Below, piece after piece: positions 45,541 to 54,898 of a stretch of DNA of 64,000 nucleotides (the first letter of the stretch is position 1; every line of letters starts with the position of its first letter). Source of the stretch: Marinilabiliaceae bacterium (lineage in GTDB: Bacteria > Bacteroidota > Bacteroidia > Bacteroidales > Marinilabiliaceae); the NCBI GenBank assembly GCA_016933045.1, contig JAFGBR010000019.1, forward strand, positions 1 through 64,000. Direction: 5' to 3'. Position numbers and translations under genes: made by a program. The notes below the pieces were generated by a model, which was not told the DNA's origin, did not search any database, and saw only the letters and a list, made by a program, of their open reading frames with translations.

Positions 45541-47145
45541 CTAAAAGTCTTCAAATTCATCGCCAAAAGATGGAGCTTTTTTGTGTGATTCTTTAAAATG
45601 AGTTTCACTTGTTTTTGAATAATCATTTTTCATTTTTTTTTGTATAGAGTTTGATGATTGCTCAATGTTTACCTTAAAGAAAGAGATGATTTCTTTAAGT
45701 TTTTCGGCTTGGCTTGCAAGTTGTTCAGCATTAGCAGCTGTGTTTTGGTTTATTTGATTAAGTTGTTGCAATGATATATTAACCTGATCGGCTCCTGTGC
45801 TTTGCTCTTTACTTGCGGCTGATATTTCTTGAACCAAAATGGATGTTTTTTCAATTTCGGGAACTATTTCGCCCATTTTTTGACCAGTACTTTTGGCTAT
45901 TTCAACGCTGTTTTTCGAAAGTGCATTTATTTCGGCAGCAGCTTGCTGACTTCGCTCGGCAAGTTTTCTAACTTCCATTGCAACTACGGCAAAACCTTTG
46001 CCATGTTCACCGGCTCTGGCAGCTTCAATTGCTGCATTTATTGCCAGGAGGTCAGTTTTTTCGGCTATTTCTTCTATAACATTAATTTTGTCTGCAATTT
46101 CGAGCATTGATTTAACCGATTGATTTACATTTTTGTAGCCAATGTTTATTTCGTTTGCAGCATTATTGGCAATTTTTTCAGTTTGACTTGCATTTTCATT
46201 ATTGTTTTGTATGTTGGCCATCATCTCCTCCATCGATGATGAAACTTCTTCTGTAGATGCAGCTTGTTCTGATGCTCCGGTTGATAATCCCTGACTCGAT
46301 ATTGTTATATTTGAAATGGCAAGTTGAACTTCTCCAATAATTTCATTAATTTTTTCTTGCATAGTAACTAAAGCTGCTGCGAGCATTCCTATTTCGTCTT
46401 TTTGTGTTACTTCTATCTCTTCTGACAAATCACCTTTAGCCATTTTGTCAAGTATTTTAACTACTTTAAGAATTGGACGATTTACGCTTCGGGTAAGGAC
46501 TATACTTGCAATTATTATTAGAATGATGATACTTGTAAGTATAATTATTGAATTTCGGTAAATATCGTCACTAATAATATGGCTTTGGTTATAAGCTTCT
46601 TCCGATTTTTTTAAACTAACCTCGGTAAATTTATCCAATGTACTTCGCATTGTTTCGAATGTTGTAACGTAGTTAATATGATAGAAGCTGCTTGCTTCTT
46701 CAATATTTCCGGCTTCAAGTAAAGAGGTTACCTGATTTGTGAGTTCACCAAGTTTTTTGTAATTATCGTGAAATTCAGTGTTGTTCTTTTTTAATTCGGA
46801 ATCGAAGTATTGTGATGATAATTTTTCAAATATTGAATAACGTTCGAGTATTTGAGTGTAGTTTTCTTTTGCCGATGCTATATTTGTTTCAAGCTCGGTT
46901 TTGTTTTTTGTGTAAATATTAAATACTCCAAAACTAAGGGCAATGCTCGATTGGTAAGCATCGCGGTCTGCTTCAATTAATGACTCCATGCTTATTAAAT
47001 GAACCAGGTAAATGTTGTCTAATTCTTTGGTAATGCTTTGTGAGCGATTAATGGTGTAAAAAAATGCTCCGGCTACAATTATCACAATCAAAGTGAAGAT
47101 TAATACTAATCGGGTGCCAATTTTTAAATTATTTATTGCTTTCAT
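45541..47145 (-). CDS. Methyl-accepting chemotaxis protein (534 residues)
   Basis: A transmembrane chemoreceptor. TM1 is at about 11-31 ([21 protein letters not shown]), followed by a four-helix-bundle sensor (about 35-190), TM2 at about 195-217 ([19 protein letters not shown]) and a HAMP domain (about 218-270, [26 protein letters not shown]). The signalling domain has the tip [47 protein letters not shown] polar tail of about 40 residues ends GDEFEDF. It precedes the other receptor by 43 bases; the two have similar signalling domains but different sensors, so they report different inputs to the same CheA. Confidence 0.92.
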   Translation of the reverse strand: MKAINNLKIGTRLVLIFTLIVIIVAGAFFYTINRSQSITKELDNIYLVHLISMESLIEADRDAYQSSIALSFGVFNIYTKNKTELETNIASAKENYTQILERYSIFEKLSSQYFDSELKKNNTEFHDNYKKLGELTNQVTSLLEAGNIEEASSFYHINYVTTFETMRSTLDKFTEVSLKKSEEAYNQSHIISDDIYRNSIIILTSIIILIIIASIVLTRSVNRPILKVVKILDKMAKGDLSEEIEVTQKDEIGMLAAALVTMQEKINEIIGEVQLAISNITISSQGLSTGASEQAASTEEVSSSMEEMMANIQNNNENASQTEKIANNAANEINIGYKNVNQSVKSMLEIADKINVIEEIAEKTDLLAINAAIEAARAGEHGKGFAVVAMEVRKLAERSQQAAAEINALSKNSVEIAKSTGQKMGEIVPEIEKTSILVQEISAASKEQSTGADQVNISLQQLNQINQNTAANAEQLASQAEKLKEIISFFKVNIEQSSNSIQKKMKNDYSKTSETHFKESHKKAPSFGDEFEDF

Positions 47146-47178
47146 TGTCGATGTTTTTTGGTTTGTATTTTTGGCTTA

Positions 47179-47664
47179 TTAACTTAAATCTGTATTAGTT
47201 ATCATATTTATCTCTTCAGATGAAAAAACTCTGTCAACATTTAAAATCATTAAAAATCTATTGTTAACCTGTACCATTCCATGTATGAATTCGAGGTTGT
47301 AATTAGCTCCCATGTCGGGAACATCTTTTATTTCATCATCTGCAAATTCTAGTACATCTTTAACGCCGTCAGCTATTACTCCAAGCATTAATTTTCGGTC
47401 GTTTGTGGTTAAGTCTAAAACAATGATCACGTATTTTTTTTCGTCTTCGCGCAAAGGCATGTTAAATTTTTGACGTGCTTCAATAACAGGTAGTATTTCT
47501 CCTCTGAAATTAATAACTCCTTTAATGAAGTCGGGAACGTTTGGAACATTGGTTACTTGTTGTTTTTGCAATACCTCAAGTACTTTATGAACATCTATTG
47601 CGAATAGTTCATCGTTAAGCTTTATTGAGAGATAATGCTTTTTTGTTTGATCGTTTTGCTTCAT
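47179..47664 (-). CDS. cheW: Chemotaxis coupling protein CheW
   Basis: A 161-residue scaffold protein that links chemoreceptors to CheA. The CheW domain spans about 8-150: YLSIKLNDELFAIDVHKVLEVL, NVPDFIKGVINFRGEILPVIEARQKF, LMLGVIADGVKDVLEF and FIHGMVQVNNRFLMILNVDRVF. It lies between cheA (35 bases upstream) and the first receptor gene. Length is normal. Confidence 0.95.
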   Translation of the reverse strand: MKQNDQTKKHYLSIKLNDELFAIDVHKVLEVLQKQQVTNVPNVPDFIKGVINFRGEILPVIEARQKFNMPLREDEKKYVIIVLDLTTNDRKLMLGVIADGVKDVLEFADDEIKDVPDMGANYNLEFIHGMVQVNNRFLMILNVDRVFSSEEINMITNTDLS

Positions 47665-47699
47665 TTTTTTGTGTTTTATCTTGTGGCGATATTTTATTG

Positions 47700-49790
47700 T
47701 TAATTTAGTTTTACAAAATCTTTATTTACCAGTTTATTGGAATCAAGCATTAGAGCGAGCGATCCATCGCCTAAGAAACTGGCTCCTGATAAGAATTGTT
47801 GTGATTTAAAAACTTCGCCCAGAGGTTTTAATACGGCTTGGTGTTCACCTACAATTTTATCGGCTATAATGGCAATTCGTTTATCGTTTTTATTTATAAT
47901 TATGAGTTTTTCTTTTTTTGGATAATTGCGTTCATGGCTAAAAAGGTCTCTTAATGAAACAAAAGGTATAAGTTCGTTGCCAAGTTGAACCTGTCTGTTT
48001 TTATTCTTATAAAGCGTTGAGTGTTGTTCTTGTTCGCAGTATTCAATGTCGGATATTGGAACCAGGTAGTTTGAGTTATCAACTTTAATAAGTAAAGTGT
48101 CAATTATTGATAGTGTTTGATGGAGTTTTATAGTTATTAAGGTCCCTTGACCTTTTTCAGTACTTATTTCGACTTCGCCTCGTAATTCGGTTATTTTTTT
48201 TAGTACAACATCCATTCCAACGCCTCTACCCGATACTTCGGTTACTTTTTCGGCTGTTGAAAAACCGGCATTGAAAAGCAGATCCAGAATATCTTTTTCT
48301 TTTAATCTGTCATCTTCGTTTATTAAACCTTTTTCGATGGCTTTTTTTTGTATTTTTTGAATGTCGATGCCGGCACCGTCATCTTGAATTTGGATGTAAA
48401 CATTTGCTCCTGAATAGAATGATGTAAATGTAATATTGCCGTGAGGTGTTTTGTTGTTTTTTTTTCTTTCATCAGGACTTTCTATTCCATGGTCTATGCT
48501 GTTTCTTATAATGTGCATTATAGGCTCGGCTAGTCTGTCGATTACATTTTTATCAAGTTCTGTATCTATTCCTTTTGTGGTAAATTTCACCTCTTTCCCT
48601 AAATCTTTTGATAAATCGCGGATGAGTCTTTTAAATGGAACTATCATCTCGGCAACCGGAACTAGTCGGATGTTTAGAGCATTGTCTCTAAAGTGGCGCG
48701 ATAGGTCGTCAATTTTTTCGGCTATTGATATTAATTTTGAATAATTTTTTGTTTCAACAATCATGTTTAGTTGCGATTTGGTAATTACCAGTTCGCTAAC
48801 TAAATACATTAAACGGTCAAGTTTTGAAGCTTCAATGTTTATTCTAGCTGTTACTTGTTTTTCAACATCTTTAAATGTGTCATTAATGTTGTTGTTTTCA
48901 TCTGTTTGGTCGTTATTGTTTAGATGATTATAAGATGTTTTTTTTGTTTTAATATCCATATTGGTTGTTTCTATGGATTTGTTATAAGTTTTAATGGATT
49001 GTTCTATTTTGCTTTGTATTGATTTTGTTTCTTCTTCATTTTTACTCTCTTTTAACGAGTTAAGGTAATCGATAAAGTCTTGTTGGTTAAAGAGGTTTTT
49101 TCGTGAAATATTAAGAATTCTACAATCGTCGAGTACAAACATCAGTACCTCTTCAATAGCTTCTTTGCCCTGATCGGTAACCAAATAGATTCCCCATGCT
49201 GTTTGTTTCTGATCTTCTGCATTTTGGTCGTAAAACAGATGGTTTACAATTCTATATTCACCTAATTCAGCTAATTCATTAAATATTTGAAGGATGTTAA
49301 TGCATCGGAATAGTTGGCTTTCAGTAGGGTGAAATACAATGTAATAGGTTTCTTTGTTGAGCGATTTTTGTGTTGGTATGGTATGTATTATTGAAGGTTC
49401 GAGTAGTACTTCGGAAACGATTTTGCTTATTTCAGCCAGTAAATCTTTTTGGTTTTTTTTGTTGTTTTCATTTTCCAGTTTCTCATCGTTTAATAGGTTT
49501 CGTATGTGATCTACAATTTTGAGTGTTATTTCAAATATTGAAGTTGTAAACTCTTGACGGTCTTCTCTTATTAAGTCAAAAATTGATTCAAGGTCATGAA
49601 CCAGATCGCCAATGTGAACGTACCCATACATGGCACTAGTGCCTTTAAGTGTGTGTAAAACTCTGAAAATTTGTTGCACATTTTCTTTGTTTTCAAGGTT
49701 GTCTTCCTGATCAAGGAGTGACTCCTCAAGTTTGTTGACGAGATCAAATGCTTCTTCGATAAATCGTTCTTTAAATTTTGATATATCCAT
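47700..49790 (-). CDS. cheA: Chemotaxis histidine kinase CheA
   Basis: A kinase of about 696 residues. The ATG at 49790 starts directly at the Hpt domain; an upstream start would add 15 unlikely residues. The P1 Hpt domain has RVLHTLKGTSAMYGY with the phosphorylated His at about residue 46. An Asn/Lys/Asp-rich linker of uncertain fold (about 130-310) replaces a clear CheY-binding P2. P3 dimerisation is IEASKLDRLMYLVSELVITKSQL, P4 ATPase IMHIIRNSIDHGIE ... DDGAGIDI ... GRGVGMDVV, and P5 is a CheW-like domain at the C-terminus. First gene of cheA-cheW-mcp-mcp; no CheY, CheB or CheR gene is adjacent. Confidence 0.95.
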   Translation of the reverse strand: MDISKFKERFIEEAFDLVNKLEESLLDQEDNLENKENVQQIFRVLHTLKGTSAMYGYVHIGDLVHDLESIFDLIREDRQEFTTSIFEITLKIVDHIRNLLNDEKLENENNKKNQKDLLAEISKIVSEVLLEPSIIHTIPTQKSLNKETYYIVFHPTESQLFRCINILQIFNELAELGEYRIVNHLFYDQNAEDQKQTAWGIYLVTDQGKEAIEEVLMFVLDDCRILNISRKNLFNQQDFIDYLNSLKESKNEEETKSIQSKIEQSIKTYNKSIETTNMDIKTKKTSYNHLNNNDQTDENNNINDTFKDVEKQVTARINIEASKLDRLMYLVSELVITKSQLNMIVETKNYSKLISIAEKIDDLSRHFRDNALNIRLVPVAEMIVPFKRLIRDLSKDLGKEVKFTTKGIDTELDKNVIDRLAEPIMHIIRNSIDHGIESPDERKKNNKTPHGNITFTSFYSGANVYIQIQDDGAGIDIQKIQKKAIEKGLINEDDRLKEKDILDLLFNAGFSTAEKVTEVSGRGVGMDVVLKKITELRGEVEISTEKGQGTLITIKLHQTLSIIDTLLIKVDNSNYLVPISDIEYCEQEQHSTLYKNKNRQVQLGNELIPFVSLRDLFSHERNYPKKEKLIIINKNDKRIAIIADKIVGEHQAVLKPLGEVFKSQQFLSGASFLGDGSLALMLDSNKLVNKDFVKLN

Positions 49791-49990
49791 GGTTTTACAG
49801 TTTCGAAAATGGAAAAAACTGATTAAGTTTATCACGTTTATTGAGACTCAATTAGTGATATAAAGTAATTGTATTGAATAATGTAAAAACAGAGAAAAAA
49901 TACCCTTTTTTATTGCTTTATACACTCAATTTATCAGATTGTATTACTTATGTGATATAGGTAATAAGTGCAATTTTTGGAGGAAAATTA

Positions 49991-50026
49991 TGTACCTTTT
50001 AAATAAGTAATAAAATAAAAGGTACA
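49991..50026. promoter_or_regulatory. 10-bp inverted repeat between cheA and the response regulator
   Basis: TGTACCTTTT (49991-50000) and AAAAGGTACA (50017-50026) form a perfect 10-bp inverted repeat with a 16-base AT-rich spacer. It is in the 338-base gap that holds the cheA promoter and the end of the regulator gene. It may be an operator for cheA or a terminator of the kinase-regulator operon. Nothing else is recognisable in the gap. Confidence 0.45.
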
Positions 50027-50128
50027 TTTTATGCTGATAACAGTAAAGAATAACTTACTGAATTATGTTGTTGGTAATAAAGTGTTTAATAATTCTGATT
50101 GATGAATATTTTCAGATGTTACTTGGGT

Positions 50129-50776
50129 TTATATTTTTACAATTTCATTTTTAATGGCATAAATAATAAGGCTAACAGTATTTTTTGTTCCCGTTTTTTG
50201 TAGTAAGTTCGATTTGTGATTTTCGATTGTTCTAACGCTAATATTAAGTTTTTCAGCAATTTCTTTGTTTGAATAACCCGAACAGATGTGTTGTAATATT
50301 TCTATTTCCCTGATGGTAAAATCAGATTCGTGTTGGTCATTTTTTTTCTCTGTAAGGTTTACAATTATATTTCGTAATAGTTCCTGAGAAAAGAAATTGC
50401 GACCTTCAAATACCTCTTTTATTGCTTCTTCGAGTTCGCGGCTGCCAGCTTCTTTTAAAACAAAACCTTTAACGCCCGAGTGTATCATTTTGTAATAATA
50501 TTCTTGTTCTCCAAACATTGAAAGTGCAATTATTTTTAATGATGGGTTCGATGCTATTAATTGTTGTGTTGTTTCAATGCCATCCATAACGGGCATTAAT
50601 ATGTCCATTAAAATTACATCGGTGTTAGCGGGTAATTTTTTAATGCATTCCTTTCCATTTGCGGCTTCACCTATTACTTCGAATTGAGATGAATTGCTCA
50701 AAAGCATTTTTACGCCTTCACGAAACATTTCGTGATCATCGACAATATATACTTTAATTTTATTGGCTGTTTGCAT
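50129..50776 (-). CDS. NarL/FixJ-type response regulator
   Basis: A 215-residue DNA-binding regulator. The receiver domain (about 6-122) has the acidic pair D13-D14, the phosphorylated Asp at about 58 in VILMDILMPVMDG, Ser in IIALSMFG and the conserved Lys in GFVLKEAG. The LuxR-type helix-turn-helix (about 148-212) reads FTIREIEILQHICSGYSNKEIAEKLNISVRTIENHKSNLLQKTG. It overlaps the end of the sensor kinase gene by 17 bases, which makes them a clear two-component pair. Target genes cannot be read here. Confidence 0.95.
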   Translation of the reverse strand: MQTANKIKVYIVDDHEMFREGVKMLLSNSSQFEVIGEAANGKECIKKLPANTDVILMDILMPVMDGIETTQQLIASNPSLKIIALSMFGEQEYYYKMIHSGVKGFVLKEAGSRELEEAIKEVFEGRNFFSQELLRNIIVNLTEKKNDQHESDFTIREIEILQHICSGYSNKEIAEKLNISVRTIENHKSNLLQKTGTKNTVSLIIYAIKNEIVKI

Positions 50777-53030
50777 GTTTGTAATTTGTTACTTCAAATA
50801 TAGCTTGAAATGTTAGTGAATTATTTTTATCAGTGTTGAATTTATAATTGCCGTTAAATGATTTAACTCGGTGAATTATATTGAATAGTCCATCGCCTTT
50901 GCCCATTTTTATTGTTTTATCAAAGTCAAATCCATCGCCGTTGTGTTTGAAAATAAGTAATAGTTGATTGTTAAAATAGTTTATTGAAATAGTTATTTCA
51001 GTTGCATTTGCATGTTTATATGTATTGTTAATTAGTTCAGTAACAATTCGGAATATAGCTATTTCTAAATTTTCATCAAAGCGAATTCCTTCGATATTTG
51101 AATTAATTGTTATTGTAATATTTTGTTTAGATGCTTTTTTAATAAATGAGTTAATAGCCGAAATGATTCCAAAATGTTTCATAACCCTGGGGCTGATATT
51201 GTTCGATATTTCTTTAATGTTTTTAATAACTTCATCGAATGAGTCAATTGTTTTTGTAATTATTTTTTCTCTTTCGTGTTTATCCGTATCGCGGTTTAAT
51301 GATATTAGAAACATTTTTATGGCAGATAAATATGGGCCTATGCCATCGTGTAAATCTCTTGCAAAACGAGCTCTTTCTTTTTCTTCAGTTCGAACAATGG
51401 CCTCCATAATTTTTGTGTCAGTTTTTTTTCGGTCTGTAATATCAATGGTTCTTAATAGCAGTGCTTTTTTGTTAAAATAATGAATTGGTCGACCCGAAAT
51501 TTCAAAATATACTTTTTGTCCATCTTTATTAATGAATATTTCTTCATCGGAAGCTTCTCCGTTTTTTTGAATGTTAAGTAAAAATTCCTTGATTCGTTCG
51601 CGTGAAACATGAGGAAGGATATCTATTGAATTTAATTTTAGCAGGGAATCTCTTGGGATTCCCATGCGTTGTATTGCTACGTTGTTTGCTTCTAAAAAGT
51701 TACCTTGCCAGTCGGTAATGAAAATGGAGTCACTGCTTGAGTTGAAAATGTTTTGGAAGTTTTCTTCGTAAATAATTCGTTCGGTAATGTTTCGCATGTG
51801 AATTACAATGCCTTCAATGCCCTCTATGTGAAGTAGGTTTGTTATTGTAACAAATGAATGAGCTATTGCTCCATCTTTTAAAATAGATCTAATATGTGGG
51901 ATCTTTTTTTCATCACCTTTTTTTGTTAGTGTACTTTGAACTGTATTGATAAATTTGGCTTTGTCGTTTTCGTGAATAGCAAATCCTACACTGTTTTTTA
52001 GTATCTCTTCGGGGGTGAGTTGATATTTAGTAATTGATGGAGTAACGTACTTATATGTTAAGTCGCTATTGGCTATAAAAATAACGTTGTCGAGGTTTTC
52101 AAATAGAACCCGGTAACGATTTTCGTTTTGTATTATCTGTTCAAGAGCCCTCAGGTTGTCGAATGTTGAGAATATTTGGGTGAAAATAATTCTGAAAAAT
52201 TCACGATCTAAAACTATATCAGGATTGGAGTCAGAATTATAATTTAATCCAAATAATTTCCAGGTGAACGATTCTTTACTGGCACCTATAATGAGTTGTT
52301 TGTTTATGTTTTTGTTAAATTGAGGTAATATAAGTAGCTCGTTATTACTAAATGAATAGATGTCTTGTGGCGTGTTTAAGAAGTGTTCGATTTTGTTTAT
52401 AATACCCCGGTTAAGTTTATAAGTGTATGTTTTGCACTCAATTTTATTGCAAAGCACTAGGTCGATATAATCGTTTGGTTTTGGAGTTATGAACCATGCT
52501 TCTTTTGCATCGGTTAGTAATATTGATTGGCGACATAAATTCTCTTTTAAGTCAGTTTTGTTTTTTGCCTGGCGTAATTCGGTTTGTATAATTGATTGTT
52601 TGGCTAAAATTTCAATTTGTCTAAGAGCATTGTTTTCAAGTTCTTTTTGTTTTTCGAGGTTTTTTATGATAACAATGATTTGTTTTGAATTGGGGGTAGA
52701 GTTTTCCGCAATAATATCAACAGGATATTGTTTTCCCTGATTGTTTACAATATAGGTAAATGCTTTTAATTTAGTATTTTGATGTATCACTCTGTTGAGC
52801 TCGTAAAGAACAATTTCACGATCGTCATCGGTAATAAACTGAATAAATGGTTTATCTATAACATTTTTTGTGTTGTTAAAATTTAAAAGAGATATGAAGT
52901 AATTATTACAATCGGTTATTAGTCCATCGTTATTTAATATAACAATGCCGTTGTCGGTTAATCTGAAAATGGAGCTTAATATATTATTTGCCTGTTTATT
53001 TTTAGGTGTGTTGTGTTCCATTTGTTTCAT
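50760..53030 (-). CDS. Multi-PAS sensor histidine kinase, NarX-like
   Basis: A 756-residue soluble kinase without membrane segments. PAS 1 is at about 18-130 (DNGIVILNNDGLITDCNNYFISLLNF). A GAF-like domain of uncertain fold spans about 145-290. PAS 2 runs about 300-410 (LFENLDNVIFIANSDLTYKYVTPS) and PAS 3 about 415-530 (IFNSSSDSIFITDWQGNFLEANN). A HisKA_3 domain has the phosphoacceptor His in ARFARDLHDGIGPYLSAIK (about residue 565), and the ATPase domain has LINNTYKHANATEITI and GKGDGLFNI. The regulator gene overlaps its end. A cytosolic signal, for example redox or a ligand of a PAS domain, is likely. Confidence 0.92.
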   Translation of the reverse strand: MKQMEHNTPKNKQANNILSSIFRLTDNGIVILNNDGLITDCNNYFISLLNFNNTKNVIDKPFIQFITDDDREIVLYELNRVIHQNTKLKAFTYIVNNQGKQYPVDIIAENSTPNSKQIIVIIKNLEKQKELENNALRQIEILAKQSIIQTELRQAKNKTDLKENLCRQSILLTDAKEAWFITPKPNDYIDLVLCNKIECKTYTYKLNRGIINKIEHFLNTPQDIYSFSNNELLILPQFNKNINKQLIIGASKESFTWKLFGLNYNSDSNPDIVLDREFFRIIFTQIFSTFDNLRALEQIIQNENRYRVLFENLDNVIFIANSDLTYKYVTPSITKYQLTPEEILKNSVGFAIHENDKAKFINTVQSTLTKKGDEKKIPHIRSILKDGAIAHSFVTITNLLHIEGIEGIVIHMRNITERIIYEENFQNIFNSSSDSIFITDWQGNFLEANNVAIQRMGIPRDSLLKLNSIDILPHVSRERIKEFLLNIQKNGEASDEEIFINKDGQKVYFEISGRPIHYFNKKALLLRTIDITDRKKTDTKIMEAIVRTEEKERARFARDLHDGIGPYLSAIKMFLISLNRDTDKHEREKIITKTIDSFDEVIKNIKEISNNISPRVMKHFGIISAINSFIKKASKQNITITINSNIEGIRFDENLEIAIFRIVTELINNTYKHANATEITISINYFNNQLLLIFKHNGDGFDFDKTIKMGKGDGLFNIIHRVKSFNGNYKFNTDKNNSLTFQAIFEVTNYKHANSQ

Positions 53031-53176
53031 GGGGTTGGATTAAATATCGGGTTGCACTTTCTAAATTTAATAAAAAGTAGTGTTTTGCAGTGGCAAAATG
53101 TTTGACTTTTTTTGCATAAATTAACGGGGTGTTAATCAAAAAAAGGAGTAATAAAATAATAAATGTTTTTATTATT

Positions 53177-53581
53177 ATGATTAGGAAGACCAAGGTAATA
53201 ATAACTGATGATAGCCCATCGTTTATACAGGGATTGGTTTTGATGATTGGCAGTAATTCTTTGTTTGAAATAATAGCTACATGTAGTAATGGATTGGAGT
53301 TGTTGCAAAGCAAAGATTTGCTTCGTGCGGATTTGCTATTAATTGATATTGAAATGCCTGTAATGAATGGGTTTGAAGCAGCAAAAAAAATTAGCTTTAT
53401 TGAGCCAAAATTGCCTATGATTGCTATAACAATGAACAGAACTACTGTATTTTTGCGCGATGTGGTTATGGCAGGTTTTAAAGGATTTGTTTATAAGACC
53501 GAGATTCATAAAGATTTATTTGATACGATTGAAAAAGTACTTACAAATAAGTTTGTTTTTCCAAAGGAATTAAATCTATAA
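53177..53581 (+). CDS. Receiver-only response regulator
   Basis: A 134-residue protein made of one receiver domain. The ATG at 53177 begins right at the first strand (MIRKTKVIITDDS). The acidic residues are D11-D12; the phosphorylated Asp is at about 57 in LLLIDIEMPVMNG; Thr is in MIAITMNRT and Lys in GFVYKTEIHKD. It resembles the NarL subfamily but stops before any helix-turn-helix (ends FVFPKELNL). It is divergent from the PAS kinase, 146 bases away, and may compete with the full regulator for phosphate or act as the missing CheY for the nearby CheA. Confidence 0.85.
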   Translation: MIRKTKVIITDDSPSFIQGLVLMIGSNSLFEIIATCSNGLELLQSKDLLRADLLLIDIEMPVMNGFEAAKKISFIEPKLPMIAITMNRTTVFLRDVVMAGFKGFVYKTEIHKDLFDTIEKVLTNKFVFPKELNL

Positions 53582-53639
53582 TATTTTTGAGTTTTTTAGT
53601 GGGTTTTTAAGTATATATATTAAGCTGGTAAGATTTTTA

Positions 53640-54797
53640 TTATTTAAATGTTAGGTTTATTACGATAATCTCAGGGCGATTACCAAGTCGAACCGGAGGT
53701 CCCCAAGTACCAAAACCGGTACTAACGTAGAAGTGAGTGTTTCCTTTTTGTTTGTAACCTTTACTTATCTCGAATATTTTTTGAGTAATGTATCCAAAAG
53801 GCCATAACTGACCATGATGGGTGTGTCCTGATATTTGTAAGTCAACACCTGCCAATTCAGATTTGTGTAAATTGTAAGGTTGATGATCGAGAAGAATAAT
53901 AGGTTTTGTTTTGTCTAATTCATCAACTAATTCAGATATTTCTTTTCGGTTTTTATTCGAGAATCTTATTTTGTCTTTATCATCGCGCCCTACAATGTAA
54001 AATGATTCGTCAATTAAAACAGATGTGTCGCGTAATATTTTTAAGCCATGATTTGATAAATATTCACAGGCTCTGTCAACTCCACCAATATATTCATGGT
54101 TTCCGGTTACTGCATAAATACCCAAAGGAGCCTTGAGTTCAAGAAGGCTCTCGCCTAAATTTTGTCGTATTACTGGTTGAACATCTTCATCAACCACATC
54201 ACCGGCAAATAAAATAATATCGGGGTTTAGATTATTTATTTTCCGAACTAGTTTGCGTGTTTTTCGTTTTGCAATTATTGTTCCCATGTGGATATCTGAA
54301 GCAGCAACAATTTTTATGTTGTTGTGTTTAATTGTTTTTTTATTTATGTCTATATTAAGATTAACAATTTTGGGATGCCAGGCGTTGTAAAAACCTATTG
54401 CAACAATTAGCAGTGTAAGTGAGATAATAGTTGTTGTAGTGAATAATTTCAAATTAATATATTGTGAGGATCCCTGTGTAGGTAGAAAATGTATGAAGTA
54501 ATTAATAATTCGTATTATATCTGATGCAAAAATAAGCATTACAGAATATAACATAATGGCAAACCAAAAAGCTCCAATCCAATGAAATATATCAGAAAGT
54601 GGAGAAATCCATACTTTTTCCAAAAAACGCCCAACAGGATATGATAGCATTGCTGTAATTGCAATTATTTTAAATGATAGTATGAGCTTAGGTGCACCTT
54701 CAAGTCCTTGAATGCCTCTGTGATAAATATATAGGTTTACCAGTATATGAATCGATAGTATTATTATAAAAAATACGATCATTGAAATTTTTTTCAC
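53640..54797 (-). CDS. Membrane metallophosphoesterase, YaeI-like
   Basis: A 385-residue protein with about four membrane helices in the first 150 residues. The calcineurin-type phosphoesterase domain (about 160-370) has all metal-binding motifs: ASDIHMG, LFAGDVVD, VTGNHEY, LDHQP and ISGHTHHGQLWPF. Relatives hydrolyse phosphate esters such as lipid A precursors at the membrane surface (YaeI-type); substrate here is inferred. It ends 59 bases from the convergent receiver gene. Confidence 0.88.
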   Translation of the reverse strand: MKKISMIVFFIIILSIHILVNLYIYHRGIQGLEGAPKLILSFKIIAITAMLSYPVGRFLEKVWISPLSDIFHWIGAFWFAIMLYSVMLIFASDIIRIINYFIHFLPTQGSSQYINLKLFTTTTIISLTLLIVAIGFYNAWHPKIVNLNIDINKKTIKHNNIKIVAASDIHMGTIIAKRKTRKLVRKINNLNPDIILFAGDVVDEDVQPVIRQNLGESLLELKAPLGIYAVTGNHEYIGGVDRACEYLSNHGLKILRDTSVLIDESFYIVGRDDKDKIRFSNKNRKEISELVDELDKTKPIILLDHQPYNLHKSELAGVDLQISGHTHHGQLWPFGYITQKIFEISKGYKQKGNTHFYVSTGFGTWGPPVRLGNRPEIIVINLTFK

Positions 54798-54898
54798 TTG
54801 TTTTGTAAATTATATTGTTTGCGAAAATTAAAAAACCTTTTTTTATTAGCAAATAAAAATGGGGCAATCAACATTATTAATCTGTAATTAGTAAGAAA

